A stretch of 64,000 nt of DNA, taken from UBA3495 sp964629875. GTDB taxonomy: Bacteria > Chloroflexota > Dehalococcoidia > Lucifugimonadales > UBA3495. The stretch lies in assembly GCA_964629875.1 (NCBI GenBank), contig CAZVRK010000012.1, positions 1 to 64,000 on the forward strand. Direction: 5' to 3'. Made by a program: the position numbers and the translations under genes. The notes below the pieces were generated by a model that saw nothing but the letters and a program-made list of their open reading frames with translations, had not been told where the DNA came from and searched no databases. Shown piece after piece: positions 9,124-16,989 of the stretch. Position 1 is the stretch's first letter, and every line of letters starts with the position of its first letter.

Positions 9124-10491
9124 TCAGATTTTGGTAAGTCTCATAACTTCGCCGATATCATCTATGTTTTCAAGGTCCCACAGACGAGCTAAAAGCTCAT
9201 CAGTCTGGTCTGGGCTCAATAAATCTTTGACCAATGAGCGAAATTTAAATTCAACTTCCTCGTCGGTCATGGGGTTTTTATAATGTCCCTTGTGATATGG
9301 AACTTCAGAAGAATATTTATCTCCCGACTTCATTACTATATCCATATAACATAGCATAGCTTCAGGAACCCTACGATTTGCTTCCTCAGACTCTTCAATT
9401 TTTACTTTACTAGTCAGAGACAATAATTTTTCGTTCCTAATATATTCATCATCAAAGTGACTTTGGTTAACAAAACCATAAGTCAGTGCAACAGCGGTTG
9501 TATAGGGCATACTATGATCAGCAGTTTCCCTAGTCTTAGGGTCCCATTTCTCTTCGTCATCGGCCATAATGTTGATAGCCCTTGTCAACGTCCGTATATT
9601 AACCTCCGCAACTTCGTCAACATCAAAGTTCGGCACTTTGTCCCTAGCTTCCAGCGCAGCTTGGACTACGGTCTGAGAATACAAACCTAAAGGAAATCTC
9701 TTGATCGTACACTCTGAAATTTTGAAGGGCTCCCCATTACCGCCAAACTGATCTAATTCATACGAATCACGAGTTACAACCTTAAAGAAGCCATTTACTC
9801 CTTCAAAAATCGGAGCTGGCCCAGTTAGTCCTCTCTCTGCAAGCAAAGCCGCAAATACCGCATTCCTGCTAGCATTAGCATATGCACATCCTTTCCAATG
9901 CGACAATACTTCAACTCTTGTTTGATGGAGGGCAATATTTGGGGCTATAGCCAGATTAATAGCTTGAGTTGTATGTTCTAAGGATAGTCCCATGCCTCTC
10001 GCTGCACCTAAAACGCTTGCTACACATCCATTAGTAACATGATCAAAACCTAAATAATCCAAGTTTGCTGCGTCCCCCAGCCGACAGAAGATCTCATATG
10101 CGACTATAGTTGAAACTATAGCTCTCTTACCGCCCTCACCAGCCAATTCAGTAGCTGATAAAACAGCAGCAATGCTGTCGCTCGGGTGTCCCGATTGTTT
10201 AGCGGTGTATCCATCATTGTAATCAAGATAGCGGATCATAACTCCATTTGCATAAGTGGCTAAATCCGGACTGCTTTCCTGACCACTGCCTATGACGGTA
10301 CAGGGGTTGAGAGATATAACAGTTGAAGCCAAGTCACGAGCAATCTTGCTCGGTTCACTGCTGTATCCTCCTATTGCACATCCAATAGTGTCTATCATCA
10401 TACGTTTAACAAGATGCACTGCATCTGCAGGTATATCATCGTACGTTAGAGAACATGAGAATTGGGCCATTCGTTCGGCTATAGTAGTCAT
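9124..10491 (-). CDS. MmgE/PrpD family protein (first copy)
   Basis: All-helical MmgE/PrpD fold protein of 455 residues, the family of 2-methylcitrate dehydratase, cis-aconitate decarboxylase and iminodisuccinate epimerase. Recognisable segments are MMIDTIGCAIGGY near the N-terminus, VMIRYLDYNDGY and SGHPSDSIAAVLSATE in the middle, and IKRFPLGLYSQTVVQAALE, where family members have KxYP near the active site. A GGAG lies before the ATG. A second member of the family sits at 14.6-15.9 kb. With no prpB/prpC nearby, a role in the methylcitrate cycle is not supported; dehydration or epimerisation of another di- or tricarboxylic acid is more likely. Confidence 0.87.
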   Translation of the reverse strand: MTTIAERMAQFSCSLTYDDIPADAVHLVKRMMIDTIGCAIGGYSSEPSKIARDLASTVISLNPCTVIGSGQESSPDLATYANGVMIRYLDYNDGYTAKQSGHPSDSIAAVLSATELAGEGGKRAIVSTIVAYEIFCRLGDAANLDYLGFDHVTNGCVASVLGAARGMGLSLEHTTQAINLAIAPNIALHQTRVEVLSHWKGCAYANASRNAVFAALLAERGLTGPAPIFEGVNGFFKVVTRDSYELDQFGGNGEPFKISECTIKRFPLGLYSQTVVQAALEARDKVPNFDVDEVAEVNIRTLTRAINIMADDEEKWDPKTRETADHSMPYTTAVALTYGFVNQSHFDDEYIRNEKLLSLTSKVKIEESEEANRRVPEAMLCYMDIVMKSGDKYSSEVPYHKGHYKNPMTDEEVEFKFRSLVKDLLSPDQTDELLARLWDLENIDDIGEVMRLTKI

Positions 10492-10624
10492 ATTCGATAC
10501 TCCTATTGTCTCAGTCTACAGATTAGCTAAACATAAGCGATAGCCAGAATATCCGCAAGTTGAGTACGAGTCGGGATGATCGGATTGAGCAAGTCCAGGC
10601 ACAAAACACAATTGAATAAGGAAA

Positions 10625-11194
10625 CTAATATACTTGATTCAGAAAATTCTGAAGCAGATCTTTCCCCACAGGAGTGAGAATAGATTCGGGATGAAATTGG
10701 ACTCCCTCAACAGGATATTCTTTATGCCGCATACCCATTATCAAACCATTATCTGTCCAAGCAGTGATCTCCAAACTATCTGGCAGACTATCTGGATAAA
10801 CTACTAATGAGTGATACCTAATTCCGTTAAATGGATTCGGTAATCCAGCTAGTACACCCTGACCAGTGTGGTGTATTTCAGAGGTCTTGCCGTGGCGTAT
10901 CTCTCCGGCTTGGCCAACAGTAGCCCCATAAACTTGACCCATGCATTGATGTCCTAGGCATACTCCCAGCGTAGGTATTTTAGGTCCGAAATGTCGTATC
11001 ACATCGTTGGATATCCCAGCCTCATCAGGAGTGCAAGGACCGGGCGAGATTACTATGCCTGCCGGCTCCATGCGTTCTATTTCTGAAATAGTCGTTTTAT
11101 CATTGCGTATAGTTACGACCTCCGCATTCAGTTCCGACAAATACTGATAGAGGTTATATGTGAAACTATCGTAATTATCGATCATCAACAACAT
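10625..11194 (-). CDS. trpG: Anthranilate synthase glutamine amidotransferase component (TrpG/PabA type)
   Basis: Class I glutamine amidotransferase of 189 residues supplying ammonia to TrpE. It opens with MLLMIDNYDSFTYNL, has the nucleophile Cys79 in GVCLGHQCMGQ and the His168/Glu170 pair in VQFHPESI, and the oxyanion motif SPGPCTPDEAG, as in TrpG and PabA. The ATG shares bases with the stop of the upstream VOC gene (TGATG), so translation is coupled. Being in the trpE transcript behind the T-box makes TrpG the best name; the protein could also serve p-aminobenzoate synthesis. Confidence 0.93.
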   Translation of the reverse strand: MLLMIDNYDSFTYNLYQYLSELNAEVVTIRNDKTTISEIERMEPAGIVISPGPCTPDEAGISNDVIRHFGPKIPTLGVCLGHQCMGQVYGATVGQAGEIRHGKTSEIHHTGQGVLAGLPNPFNGIRYHSLVVYPDSLPDSLEITAWTDNGLIMGMRHKEYPVEGVQFHPESILTPVGKDLLQNFLNQVY

Positions 11195-11634
11195 CAGAAT
11201 AGCTCCACAAACTCTAGCCAATTACCGTCGGGATCCTGAGCATACAAAGCTTTGCGCAACAATTTACCGGATTCATCATGAAGAACTGCCGGTTCATTAT
11301 TAAAACGGAGTCCTTTAGCAGAAGTCTCTGTGTAAAAATTATCGATGTCATCAACAAAAAATGCCAAATGACTCGCTCCTAAATTGTTCCTTTCAAAATC
11401 CCCTGCTCCACTGCTCGGATTAATATACTGAATCAATTCCAGCTGATGACCATCACCAAGGTCTAGAAAAGCACCTTTAATATGGGCATCTGAGAAAGCT
11501 AGCAACTGGCATGCAAATTCACCAGACCTCTCCATTCTTCCTGCAACTCGTAAGCCCATAACATTAGTATAAAAATCGATAGTTTTGTCCAAATCCTGAA
11601 CTACAAAACCAGTGTGAAAAAAAGCTTTTAACAT
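11194..11634 (-). CDS. VOC family metalloprotein inside the trpE-trpG operon
   Basis: Glyoxalase/VOC-fold protein of 146 residues. All four classic metal-ligand positions are filled: His7 (FFHTGFVVQDL), Glu66 (HQLELIQY), His89 (ASHLAFFVDD) and Glu141 (DGNWLEFVELF), as in glyoxalase I and methylmalonyl-CoA epimerase. It lies between trpE (65 bases upstream) and trpG (TGATG overlap), so it is expressed from the tryptophan-controlled transcript. No VOC protein is part of known tryptophan synthesis; it may repair or remove a reactive side product, or be an unrelated passenger. The metal-site assignment is strong, the substrate unknown. Confidence 0.85.
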   Translation of the reverse strand: MLKAFFHTGFVVQDLDKTIDFYTNVMGLRVAGRMERSGEFACQLLAFSDAHIKGAFLDLGDGHQLELIQYINPSSGAGDFERNNLGASHLAFFVDDIDNFYTETSAKGLRFNNEPAVLHDESGKLLRKALYAQDPDGNWLEFVELF

Positions 11635-11699
11635 ATCAGCCCCTTATATATTGTTATATTCTGAACAGCATAGCTAATCGGGAGCACACTTCCGCTTGG

Positions 11700-13166
11700 T
11701 TATTTACCTTCTGCTATATCTATAGCACGCATCAGAGCACCAGATTTATGTTTGGTTTCCATATATTCATCTAATGGATTGCTATCCGCTACTACGCCGC
11801 CACCCGCCTGAACATACATGACTCCATCCTTATAAATGCCTGTACGTAAAACTAATGCCGTGTCCATATTACCCGAAAAGCTAAAATATCCAACTGCCCC
11901 TCCATAAGGTCCCCTTTTCTCACCTTCTATCTCGGAAATTATTTCCATGGCTCTAATCTTTGGAGCGCCAGACACAGTTCCCGCTGGGAAACATGACCTA
12001 AGCGCATCGTAAGAAGTAAGTTCTGCTTTAAGGTTACCTTCTACATGCGAAACCAAGTGCATAACATGAGAAAATCGTTCAACTTCCAAAAATTGAGTCA
12101 CTTTCACACTACCAGGATCACTTACTTTACCTATATCATTACGACCCAGGTCAACCAGCATAATATGTTCTGCCCGTTGCTTTTCACTGTTTTGCAATTC
12201 GTGTTCCAGCGCTTCGTCTTCCTCATTCGTAGCACCTCTTGGACGTGTTCCAGCTATAGGGTGAGTTGCGGCTACTCCATCCTGAACCTGTGCTACAGTT
12301 TCAATTGCCGCACCAACAATGTCGAAATCGTCTAGGTGTAAGTAGTACATGTATGGCGATGGATTGACACTACGCAAGCACCGATATATCTGAAATGGAT
12401 GAGCAGAAGTATTCCTGGAAAATCTCTGGGAATTAACTACCTGGATCACGTCTCCCGCGTAAATATATTCCACACACTTCTCAACGGCCTGTAGGTATTG
12501 GGGCTCAGTGAAATTCGATTCTATATCAGATTGATTGACTTCATCACTCACATTAAAATTCCTGAGATGCTCAGGTAATTCCAATGGTCGTTCAAGTTTC
12601 TCGACTAAGGCGTCAATTTTTTTAACGGCCTGATCATACTCCTTATCAATATCACCATCTAGCTTAACGTGGCTCACAACTTTGATATCATGACTTATGT
12701 GGTCAAATACTAAGAGAGTATCCGAAAACATGAACACTGATTCCGGCAATCCTTGAGGGTCTTCCGGCATAGGAGGTACCCTTGGTTCAAAATATCGTAT
12801 GCAGTCATAAGCCAGATACCCTACACCACCTCCGTGAAATTTCGGCAATCCTGGTACAGGTACTAACTGAAATTGATCCATTTCTGACTGGACTAATGTG
12901 AGAGGATCAACTTCTCCAAATTCCTGGCCTTTACCTGTTTTGATAACCTTATACGGATTGGTCCCAATGAAGCTATAACGCCCCAAACGTTCTCCTCCAG
13001 AAACACTTTCCAATAAGTAACAATAGGAGTCTGTCGCGACTTTTAAGAATGCTGAGACAGGAGTCTCTAAATCCGCATTAATGGATCTGTAGATTGGAAC
13101 CAGATTACCTTTGTCAGCGTATGATCTTACTTCTGATAAAGTCGGATAATGCATGTTCTCATCCAT
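11700..13166 (-). CDS. trpE: Anthranilate synthase component I
   Basis: Converts chorismate and ammonia to anthranilate. The 488 residues show the N-terminal LLES tryptophan-feedback element (51-54) with GRYSFIG after it, and the chorismate-binding C-terminal half: HPIAGTRPRG, a long acidic helix ending in EHIMLVDLGRNDIG, FPAGTVSGAPKIRAMEII and YGGAVGYFS. This favours TrpE over PabB. First gene of the minus-strand trpE-VOC-trpG unit. Its 310-base leader holds a tryptophan T-box riboswitch and terminator, so expression should rise when tRNA-Trp is uncharged. Confidence 0.95.
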   Translation of the reverse strand: MDENMHYPTLSEVRSYADKGNLVPIYRSINADLETPVSAFLKVATDSYCYLLESVSGGERLGRYSFIGTNPYKVIKTGKGQEFGEVDPLTLVQSEMDQFQLVPVPGLPKFHGGGVGYLAYDCIRYFEPRVPPMPEDPQGLPESVFMFSDTLLVFDHISHDIKVVSHVKLDGDIDKEYDQAVKKIDALVEKLERPLELPEHLRNFNVSDEVNQSDIESNFTEPQYLQAVEKCVEYIYAGDVIQVVNSQRFSRNTSAHPFQIYRCLRSVNPSPYMYYLHLDDFDIVGAAIETVAQVQDGVAATHPIAGTRPRGATNEEDEALEHELQNSEKQRAEHIMLVDLGRNDIGKVSDPGSVKVTQFLEVERFSHVMHLVSHVEGNLKAELTSYDALRSCFPAGTVSGAPKIRAMEIISEIEGEKRGPYGGAVGYFSFSGNMDTALVLRTGIYKDGVMYVQAGGGVVADSNPLDEYMETKHKSGALMRAIDIAEGK

Positions 13167-13202
13167 TCAATTTAACCTAACTTACATCTCTCTAAATGGC
13201 TT

Positions 13203-13245
13203 TCCAAAATAACAACAAAGCTCGCCCCATAGGGACGAGCTTTGT
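13203..13245 (-). terminator. T-box-controlled intrinsic terminator before trpE
   Basis: On the minus strand, ACAAAGCTCG at the 5' arm and CGAGCTTTGT at the 3' arm pair, with an inner CCC/GGG extension, followed by GTTGTTATTTT. The 5' arm begins directly after the T-box sequence, so it is mutually exclusive with the antiterminator. Confidence 0.85.
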
Positions 13246-13484
13246 CGTGGTACCACCCTTTTTCGAATAGATTTATACCTATTCACTCAACCGATCACAC
13301 ATAGATCGCAGGCATTTAACACTGCCCATTCGTCACAACATACTTGGATATCAGTCATCCGTTCAATTGGAAGCTCCAGGGTCCATTCATTTGCCCGCAT
13401 TTGGCACCGGTTCTCAGCTACTCCGGTTCTCTGAGCCACGCCTGACAATTACTAATCCCCTTCTCAGCATTTAGTATTCTGTTT
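13203..13484 (-). ncRNA. Tryptophan T-box riboswitch in trpE leader
   Basis: The minus-strand leader contains AAGGGTGGTACCACG at 13246-13260, a near-exact T-box consensus whose TGGT pairs with the tRNA acceptor end, directly before a terminator. Upstream are the expected Stem I parts in order: a GA-rich kink-turn region, the AGTAA loop-E element, AGAGAACCGG and GAGAACCGG around the distal loop, and then GAATGGACC. The TGG at 13383-13385 (minus strand) is the candidate specifier codon for tryptophan. The downstream gene being trpE agrees with that codon. The fold was assigned by motif order and not computed. Confidence 0.92.
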
Positions 13485-13490
13485 GATTCG

Positions 13491-13520
13491 AGTATAGGAG
13501 CCTTAGCGAAATAGTGTCAA
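13491..13520 (-). promoter_or_regulatory. Promoter of the trpE T-box transcript
   Basis: On the minus strand a perfect TTGACA (13515-13520), an 18-base spacer and TATACT (13491-13496, 5 of 6) precede the T-box leader. Transcription should start near 13484. Confidence 0.75.
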
Positions 13521-13578
13521 GGCATACCAAACGGGGTTTAACAGGGTTTATCGCATAGATTGTTCAACAGAGAGTTAT

Positions 13579-14547
13579 TTACGGTACCAAAAGTACTTTG
13601 CCGGTAGTCTGTCGTCCCTCTAACTGTTTGTGCGCCTCTACAGCTTCTTTAAGCGGAAGTCTAAGCCCTATATGGAGCTTTATTTCTCCCGACGCAACCC
13701 ACCCTAAAACTTCGCTTGCCCTATATAATAGTTCTTCACGGCTAGCCGTATAGTCTCCTAAAGTCGGCCTAGTAAGAAATAAAGACCCACTTCTCAAAAT
13801 ACTTGAGTCAATGGACGTGACTGGCCCACTAGCCTGACCATAAAATACCATATATCCTCTTCTTCCCAAGGATTTTATACTGTTCTGAAATGTAGTCTGT
13901 CCTACTGCGTCATAGACAACCTTAACTCCCAAACCATCCGTATTCTCTTTAATAACTTTCTCAAAATCCTGTCTCGTATAATCGATGGTCTCATCAGCAC
14001 CTGCAGCAAGTGCCAATTGTGCTTTCTCCTGTGTAGAGACCGTTGTAAATACTCGCACTCCTGATCGCTTAAGCATCTGGATTAACAGTAGGCCTACACC
14101 ACCAGCTCCTGCGTGAACAAGCACTGAATCACTAGACTTTAATTCTGTTATTCCATATGCGAGAAAATGAGCAGTCATAGCCTGCAGCATTGTCGCAGCC
14201 GCGGTATCGAACTCGATATTATCGGGCAACGGCACCAACAACCAGGCAGGTACTACTGCTTTCTCTGCGTAGGAACCGGTGTACATAGCATAAGCAACCC
14301 GGTCGCCTACTTTAACGTTTGATACACCTTCTCCAGTCTTTAAGACTATTCCGGATGCTTCTCTGCCAGGAGTCCAAGGAAGACTTTCCGGAGGATTAGT
14401 GCCTTTTCTACTTGATACATCAGTATAATTAACACCAATCGTATGAATCTCAATAAGCACCTGCCCAGCCTGCGGTTCAGGATCCGGAACATCTTCATAA
14501 ATTAGTACGTCTGGCCCACCGACCTCATGCGCTCTTACGGCTTTCAT
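13579..14547 (-). CDS. Quinone oxidoreductase-type (zinc-free MDR) NADPH reductase
   Basis: Medium-chain dehydrogenase/reductase of 322 residues resembling NADPH:quinone reductase Qor. It starts with MKAVRAHEVGGPDVL, has PGREASGIV in the catalytic domain and the nucleotide-binding motif VLVHAGAGGVGLLLIQML. The cysteines that bind zinc in alcohol dehydrogenases are absent, as expected for the quinone reductase branch. It follows the second MmgE/PrpD gene by 32 bases on the same strand and may share its transcript. Likely reduces quinones or alpha,beta-unsaturated carbonyls in the cytoplasm. Confidence 0.88.
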   Translation of the reverse strand: MKAVRAHEVGGPDVLIYEDVPDPEPQAGQVLIEIHTIGVNYTDVSSRKGTNPPESLPWTPGREASGIVLKTGEGVSNVKVGDRVAYAMYTGSYAEKAVVPAWLLVPLPDNIEFDTAAATMLQAMTAHFLAYGITELKSSDSVLVHAGAGGVGLLLIQMLKRSGVRVFTTVSTQEKAQLALAAGADETIDYTRQDFEKVIKENTDGLGVKVVYDAVGQTTFQNSIKSLGRRGYMVFYGQASGPVTSIDSSILRSGSLFLTRPTLGDYTASREELLYRASEVLGWVASGEIKLHIGLRLPLKEAVEAHKQLEGRQTTGKVLLVP

Positions 14548-14579
14548 ATCTGCACCTCACATAATCTAACTTGGTATTT

Positions 14580-15941
14580 TTATCCTCCAAGAACAGAAAA
14601 CATACCTGTTACGTTCTCTATGTTCTCGAGTCCTCTAAAACTATCAATAGCTTCTTCTATGTGATCAGGAGGTAATATATATCTTGTGCAATATAAAAAT
14701 TTAGCATCTATCTCTTCTTTGTCTAGAGGAAGTTCTGGTTGTCCACGAGCGAAATCAACTTTAGTCTCCAGAGTTTTACCATCGTTCAACACAAGTGACA
14801 CAGTGCACGGATTTGAGGATACAACGGAAGATACTTCAGTTGCTTGGACCGTCACCTTATCCATAGCATGTCTAACCTCCGTATCGGCAACGGCCGCGTC
14901 CGAGAAAAAATCTAACAACGGTTGGCCATGCAATAAAGTTGCTGCAACAATGTAGCTCATACAAAACCGAGATTCCCAACCGTCTGACGGGGTCACAATG
15001 GGTAAGCTATTCATACATTCTGGAGTAACACTTACATGTACAGAAGCGACCTCGCTTGCTTCAACTCTATATTGCTGTAATAACTGAAGCAAAGCTTCTA
15101 TAGCGGTATGGCTAGCTGTATCGCATGGATATAGTTTGAGAGTAGCTCCTGGAGCATCTATCTGGTAGGGAGAAGCTATGGAAGTAAAAAACTCATCCGA
15201 ATTTATCTGAGTGCCCCAAAACAATTTTATTAGACCTTCATCGGATCCAATTGAATCACTTGATCCTACCATTCCATTTGCAGCCAAAGAACAAGACATC
15301 AACCCATTCATAGCTGCTTGACCACACTGATAGGCACGAGCAGGGGTCGCATAATTAGCAGATATTCCCCCAGCGGAACCCGCGGCTATCCCTATTGCAT
15401 TAGTAAACTGCCGTAACTCCAATCCGTTCATAAGACCTGCTGCTATGCAAGCACCAATGGTACCTAATACCCCATCAACACTCACCGGTGGCCTATTAGA
15501 GCCCACAGGCTGAGTAGAATTACGAGCTAACCTGGCCATAATTTCACTAGCAGTAGCGTAAGCGGAGATCACTTGCTTACCGGTACAGCCATTCATTTCG
15601 CCAATAGCCATGACAACCGGCATAATGCTACTCGATATATGCAGGTCATAAGCACTAATCTCATCATCGAAATCAAGTAAATTAATCATCATTCCATTTG
15701 CTAGAGCAGCATAAGTAGGAGAAGTCCTCAGGCCCATACCGATGATAGTACATTTACCATTTCCTCTTAAGTCTTGGATAAGGTTCGTGAGCACCCTACT
15801 ATCAGACTGAGCCGCAGCAGCGAGAGCCACCCCAGCCGCATTCACCATCATATCTTTAGCAATGTCTATTACACGTTCCGGCAGTAGTTCATAACTATTA
15901 TTCTGTATCGCAAATTCGGCTAACCGGCTAGTAAAACTCAT
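14580..15941 (-). CDS. MmgE/PrpD family protein (second copy)
   Basis: Second MmgE/PrpD-fold protein in the window, 453 residues from the ATG at 15941; an in-frame TTG two codons earlier (15947) sits closer to a GGGGGA and is also possible. It carries MMVNAAGVALA, LANGMMINLLDFDDE (the family's usual N-G-M-x-x-x-L-D-F-D region) and KLYPCDTASHTAIEALLQL, where KxYP is the family's active-site motif. It differs clearly from the copy at 9.1-10.5 kb, so it is not a recent duplicate. Dehydratase, decarboxylase or epimerase of a polycarboxylate; substrate unknown. Confidence 0.86.
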   Translation of the reverse strand: MSFTSRLAEFAIQNNSYELLPERVIDIAKDMMVNAAGVALAAAAQSDSRVLTNLIQDLRGNGKCTIIGMGLRTSPTYAALANGMMINLLDFDDEISAYDLHISSSIMPVVMAIGEMNGCTGKQVISAYATASEIMARLARNSTQPVGSNRPPVSVDGVLGTIGACIAAGLMNGLELRQFTNAIGIAAGSAGGISANYATPARAYQCGQAAMNGLMSCSLAANGMVGSSDSIGSDEGLIKLFWGTQINSDEFFTSIASPYQIDAPGATLKLYPCDTASHTAIEALLQLLQQYRVEASEVASVHVSVTPECMNSLPIVTPSDGWESRFCMSYIVAATLLHGQPLLDFFSDAAVADTEVRHAMDKVTVQATEVSSVVSSNPCTVSLVLNDGKTLETKVDFARGQPELPLDKEEIDAKFLYCTRYILPPDHIEEAIDSFRGLENIENVTGMFSVLGG

Positions 15942-16065
15942 AACCAAATATTCCCCCAGGTAATACGATCAGTAAAATGAAGCCCGACAATTGAAAGAAT
16001 ACTAGTGCACATTAGATTTATCAACGCACCGCGCTACCTGGAATTTCATCTGACAATTTAATCGT

Positions 16066-16094
16066 TTGCTTTCCAATTGCCTTGTGGCTATTAT
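16066..16094 (+). promoter_or_regulatory. Weak promoter candidate for crotonase gene
   Basis: TTGCTT (16066-16071), a 17-base spacer and TATTAT (16089-16094) lie 60 bases before the start at 16155 in the 213-base divergent region. The -35 match is poor, so this is tentative. Confidence 0.3.
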
Positions 16095-16154
16095 TGTTTA
16101 ATTCAGGTTAACTGACATTTATTTACAAAATCGCAAGTAGGAGTTGCATCAATA

Positions 16155-16925
16155 ATGAGCTACGAATTCATTACAACCGACCAAGTCGACCGAGTCGCAA
16201 TAATTACCCTCAACCGACCCGAAGTACTTAACGCCCTTAGCTTAGGCCTTACCAGAGAAGTAGATCAGGCCATTACAGACATGGAAGCCGATGAGGGAGT
16301 TGGCGCGATAGTAATAACTGGATCTGGAGACAGGGCTTTTTCAGCTGGTGCGGACATACACGAAAACAGAGAAAACACCCCAGAACAGCGGCAATCTGGT
16401 TCAGTCGCACGAGCGGAATATACTTGGCATCTTGCGACCGCAATGAAACCAGTAATTGGAGCTGTCAACGGGCTTTGCTACGGTGGCGGCACAGTTATGG
16501 CTACATCATTGGATTTTTTAGTCGGTTGCGAGAGCAGTAGCTTCAGATTCTTAGCTGTGAATTACGGGCAAATGAACGCTACTTGGAGTCTACCTAGACT
16601 AGTTGGTATAAACAGAGCCAAAGAGCTCCTCTTCAGCGGGAGAGAAGTTTTTGCCGATGAAGCATATCACATAGGCCTTATAAACCATCTAGTTCCAAAA
16701 TCCAACCTAATGGAAAAAACGATCGAAATAGCAGCAGGAATGGCCAAAAACCGAATTGAGGGCATTGCCAATATAAAACAAATACTACTCGAGCATTCCG
16801 GACAACCATTGGAAGACCAATTCCAAAATGAAATAACCTCACGAGTAGATCGGTTCAAAGGGCTATCAGTCGAGGATGGTTTTAAGGATTTCCTAGACAG
16901 GAAAGGTAGAAAACCTAGAGCCTAA
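16155..16925 (+). CDS. Crotonase (enoyl-CoA hydratase/isomerase) family protein lacking both catalytic glutamates
   Basis: Crotonase-fold protein of 256 residues. The CoA/oxyanion parts are intact: AFSAGADIHE (61-70) and NGLCYGGGTVMA (105-116). The two glutamates of true enoyl-CoA hydratase are missing: Val114 occupies the first position (normally GGGCELA) and the VNYGQMNATW region has no glutamate at the second. It is therefore more likely an isomerase, hydrolase or ring-cleaving crotonase than a hydratase. A perfect hairpin follows three bases after the stop. An SLC13 transporter gene is next on the same strand. Confidence 0.85.
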   Translation: MSYEFITTDQVDRVAIITLNRPEVLNALSLGLTREVDQAITDMEADEGVGAIVITGSGDRAFSAGADIHENRENTPEQRQSGSVARAEYTWHLATAMKPVIGAVNGLCYGGGTVMATSLDFLVGCESSSFRFLAVNYGQMNATWSLPRLVGINRAKELLFSGREVFADEAYHIGLINHLVPKSNLMEKTIEIAAGMAKNRIEGIANIKQILLEHSGQPLEDQFQNEITSRVDRFKGLSVEDGFKDFLDRKGRKPRA

Positions 16926-16927
16926 AT

Positions 16928-16965
16928 GAAATGTCGGAGCGATTTTACGGTCGCTCCGACATTTC
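16928..16965. terminator. Perfect 15-bp hairpin after crotonase gene
   Basis: GAAATGTCGGAGCGA (16928-16942) pairs without mismatch with TCGCTCCGACATTTC (16951-16965) around an 8-base loop. It starts right after the stop codon and has no T-run, so it may be a processing or stabilising hairpin rather than a Rho-independent terminator. Confidence 0.6.
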
Positions 16966-16989
16966 AGCCACGAAGTATGGAGCCTTTAC

